6,261 nucleotides of DNA from Candidatus Bathyarchaeota archaeon (lineage in GTDB: Archaea; Thermoproteota; Bathyarchaeia; Bathyarchaeales; Bathyarchaeaceae), in contig QMYO01000105.1 of the NCBI GenBank assembly GCA_003662715.1, forward strand, positions 1 through 6,261, written 5' to 3'. Within the stretch, counting starts at the first letter, position 1. Every line of letters starts with the position of its first letter. This document shows, in pieces, positions 4,880 to 6,261 of this stretch. The position numbers and the translations under genes were made by a program. A model generated the notes under the pieces. It searched no databases, was not told the DNA's origin, and saw only the letters and a program-made list of their open reading frames with translations.

Positions 4880-5941
4880 TTACTTAATCGATATGTTTTT
4901 CCACACTTCGTAGGCTAACTTCTTTGTGCCATCTCTTTTTATGAGGCCGATGTGATCGTTTTCATCCAAATCGTGTAGCCACGCCCAACCAAATAAGTGT
5001 AGGTTCACTCCTTGTTCCCTAGTAAGGCGCCCAGCTACTTGTGTTATGAAATCGGCTTGGGCTTGCTCACCGCCGAAAACATCTATTGAAGGCCAACCCA
5101 ATTCGCTGAATCCCACTTGCTTGTCTGGTAAATAGCTTAAGGTCTCAGAATAATAATCGTCAGGGATATCGGAAGGTCTGTTTATTCCCTGAACAGCATA
5201 AGGATAGCTTGTGAAGATTAGTAAGTCCATTTTGTCAGGGTTGAACATCGAAAGAACATTGAGGTCTGCCTCTCGATTTTCGGATACTATTTCACGAGCA
5301 AATGTACAGAAAACTTTGGTTTCAGGAGACAACTCCTTTACAGCATCATATATCTCTTCGTAAAGACTTACAAAATGTTGAAACCCATTAGGGTTGTTTT
5401 CCTCCGCACCATACTTCTCATACCATCGGTTAACTTCGTTGCCTATGGAAAGGTACAGTGGCCTTGAAGCCTTTACCACATCGATGACTGCTTGTTTGTA
5501 GGCTTCTCTCCATGCGAGGTCACTGAAAGTGGCACTTTCCATGCCTGGCGGAGTTACAAGTGTAACATTTAGTCCAATGAAGGAAATATGAATTAACGGA
5601 AACATCCCGTTTTTGCGTATATTTTTCTCCACGAACGTTTGCCCCCAAATACCCGACAAGTCATCCGCAAGATTGTAAAATGGAGTGGGCCGCCCCCAAA
5701 CCGGTGAGAACTCAGAGTACTCAGCAGCTTGAGAATATGCTTCCTCAAAAGGTTGCCCTTCTCTGGGAACCGGAAGAACTCCCATAAAGAAACCTCTATC
5801 AGGAACCTGAAGAGAATCTGCTGGTGTTATGATGTTTTCTTCTTTTGATTGGTTCAAACGACTAGACATAAAGATAGAAACAATTACTATGCCAATTATG
5901 GTGAGAACGGACAGAAATACCATCAGCTTTTTTGATGCCAT
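4880..5941 (-). CDS. Membrane-anchored clan A (GH17/GH53-like) glycoside hydrolase
   Basis: A 353-residue protein. MASKK plus an apolar helix (about 6-25) forms a signal anchor with no lipobox cysteine, so the rest should sit outside the cell. The body reads as a TIM barrel: GFFMGVLPVP (50-59), SPVWGRPTPF (79-88), MFPLIHISFIG (113-123), PLYLSIGNEVNRW (161-173), KVFCTFA (209-215), DLLIFTSYPY (239-248), QVGFSELGWPS (275-285) and LHLFGWAWLHD (314-324). In clan A the acid/base Glu ends strand 4 after Asn, here N168-E169, and the nucleophile Glu ends strand 7, here E280. SELGWPS resembles the GH17 signature SESGWPS, while the overall layout could also fit GH53. Both catalytic residues are present, so activity on a beta-linked glycan is likely but the substrate is unknown. 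GAGG lies 7 nt before the ATG, confirming the start. It could trim the cell's own surface glycans or degrade external polysaccharide. Confidence 0.88.
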   Translation of the reverse strand: MASKKLMVFLSVLTIIGIVIVSIFMSSRLNQSKEENIITPADSLQVPDRGFFMGVLPVPREGQPFEEAYSQAAEYSEFSPVWGRPTPFYNLADDLSGIWGQTFVEKNIRKNGMFPLIHISFIGLNVTLVTPPGMESATFSDLAWREAYKQAVIDVVKASRPLYLSIGNEVNRWYEKYGAEENNPNGFQHFVSLYEEIYDAVKELSPETKVFCTFAREIVSENREADLNVLSMFNPDKMDLLIFTSYPYAVQGINRPSDIPDDYYSETLSYLPDKQVGFSELGWPSIDVFGGEQAQADFITQVAGRLTREQGVNLHLFGWAWLHDLDENDHIGLIKRDGTKKLAYEVWKNISIK

Positions 5942-6261
5942 AATTTTTCCTCAGGCACCACGCACAACAGTTTCAGTAATTAAAGTTTACTTAAAATTTT
6001 TCTCAAACATAACGGCGCCTCGGCTTACGCTATGAGGAGGCCGTCGAAACCTTCACTAATAGTATCGGCGGTCTACTGGGCAACATGGATTTAAACATAA
6101 TAGGCAATTTTGGTGCGGGGGGTTAGATTCACATATAGGTTTACAATCCACGTTCTTGGTTTACTCATCTCAAAACAGTAGAGGAAGCTTAGATATTGGA
6201 TTATCAAGTTGCGTGGAGCGACAGAGTTATTCTCTTTTACGTTTGGAATACCAATTAATGA
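5942..6261. other. 320-nt right-end region without a convincing gene
   Basis: This holds the hydrolase promoter and a GC-rich imperfect hairpin: CGGC-g-CCTC (6013-6021) against GAGG-ag-GCCG (6034-6043) with a 12-nt loop. A 20-codon plus-strand frame starts at ATG 6032 (MRRPSKPSLIVSAVYW) and stops at TAA 6092-6094. On the minus strand a frame is open from the window edge down to TAA at 6091-6093, about 56 codons, including an internal ATG at 6168 (MSKPRTWIVNLYVNL). I recognise neither; the minus frame could be the 3' end of a gene beyond the window. CCCCCCGCACCA on the minus strand imitates a tRNA 3' end but has no matching acceptor strand. Confidence 0.35.
5977..5986 (-). promoter_or_regulatory. 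TATA-like box for the hydrolase gene
   Basis: The minus strand reads ACTTTAATTA, about 40 nt before the ATG at 5941. Transcription would start near 5956, just ahead of the GAGG ribosome site (5949-5952). Confidence 0.35.

Noticed and set aside
6111..6135. Minus-strand CCCCCCGCACCA resembling a tRNA 3' end
   Set aside because: No complementary acceptor strand about 70-90 nt upstream, no TTC T-loop and no anticodon arm could be found.
1..6261. CRISPR array, insertion sequence or integration site
   Set aside because: No regularly spaced direct repeats, transposase or integrase motifs, or tRNA-linked duplications were seen.

Overview
This 6.26 kb window looks archaeal. The evidence is TATA-box-like promoters (CTTTATAA, CTTTATATA) at sensible distances from start codons, purine-rich Shine-Dalgarno (SD) sites at about 7 nt, a small PUA-like protein of a type I associate with archaea (DUF365-like), and a zinc-ribbon/two-helix membrane protein of archaeal style. 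The AT-rich composition and the mix of protein types would fit an uncultured TACK-type archaeon such as a Bathyarchaeia member. That placement is inference, because no marker gene is present.

Layout: (1) bases 1-1506 (+) are the 3' part of a multi-pass membrane protein with an extracytoplasmic C-terminal domain, probably a GT-C-like glycosyltransferase; its start lies left of the window. (2) 1716-2675 (+) is an extended SDR sugar-nucleotide epimerase/dehydratase with an anomalous start region. (3) 2676-2798 is a short convergent spacer packed with alternating TAGAC/GTCTA elements that can form mutually exclusive hairpins, plus a T8 tract. (4) 2799-3248 (-) is a PUA-like protein. (5) 3249-3537 is a divergent spacer whose minus strand looks like a decayed coding region. 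(6) 3538-3879 (+) is a small unknown protein with a hydrophobic PEPTP hairpin. (7) 3975-4532 (-) is a membrane protein with three zinc ribbons. (8) 4533-4879 has no gene I can support, but holds a strong TATA box and a perfect 10-bp hairpin that could mark a small RNA. (9) 4880-5941 (-) is a membrane-anchored TIM-barrel glycoside hydrolase of clan A type. (10) 5942-6261 has no convincing gene; it holds the hydrolase promoter, a GC-rich imperfect hairpin and a stretch open on the minus strand to the window edge.

Three of the six genes point to carbohydrate work at the cell surface: a lipid-linked-sugar type transferase, a sugar-nucleotide modifying enzyme and an anchored hydrolase. The genes are spaced, switch strand repeatedly and mostly carry their own promoters, so this is a loose neighbourhood and not an operon. 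I see no CRISPR array, tRNA, rRNA, insertion sequence or clear defence system. The items most worth a second look are the start of the SDR gene, the 2687-2799 repeat structure, the 4594-4664 promoter-plus-hairpin and the anchored hydrolase.
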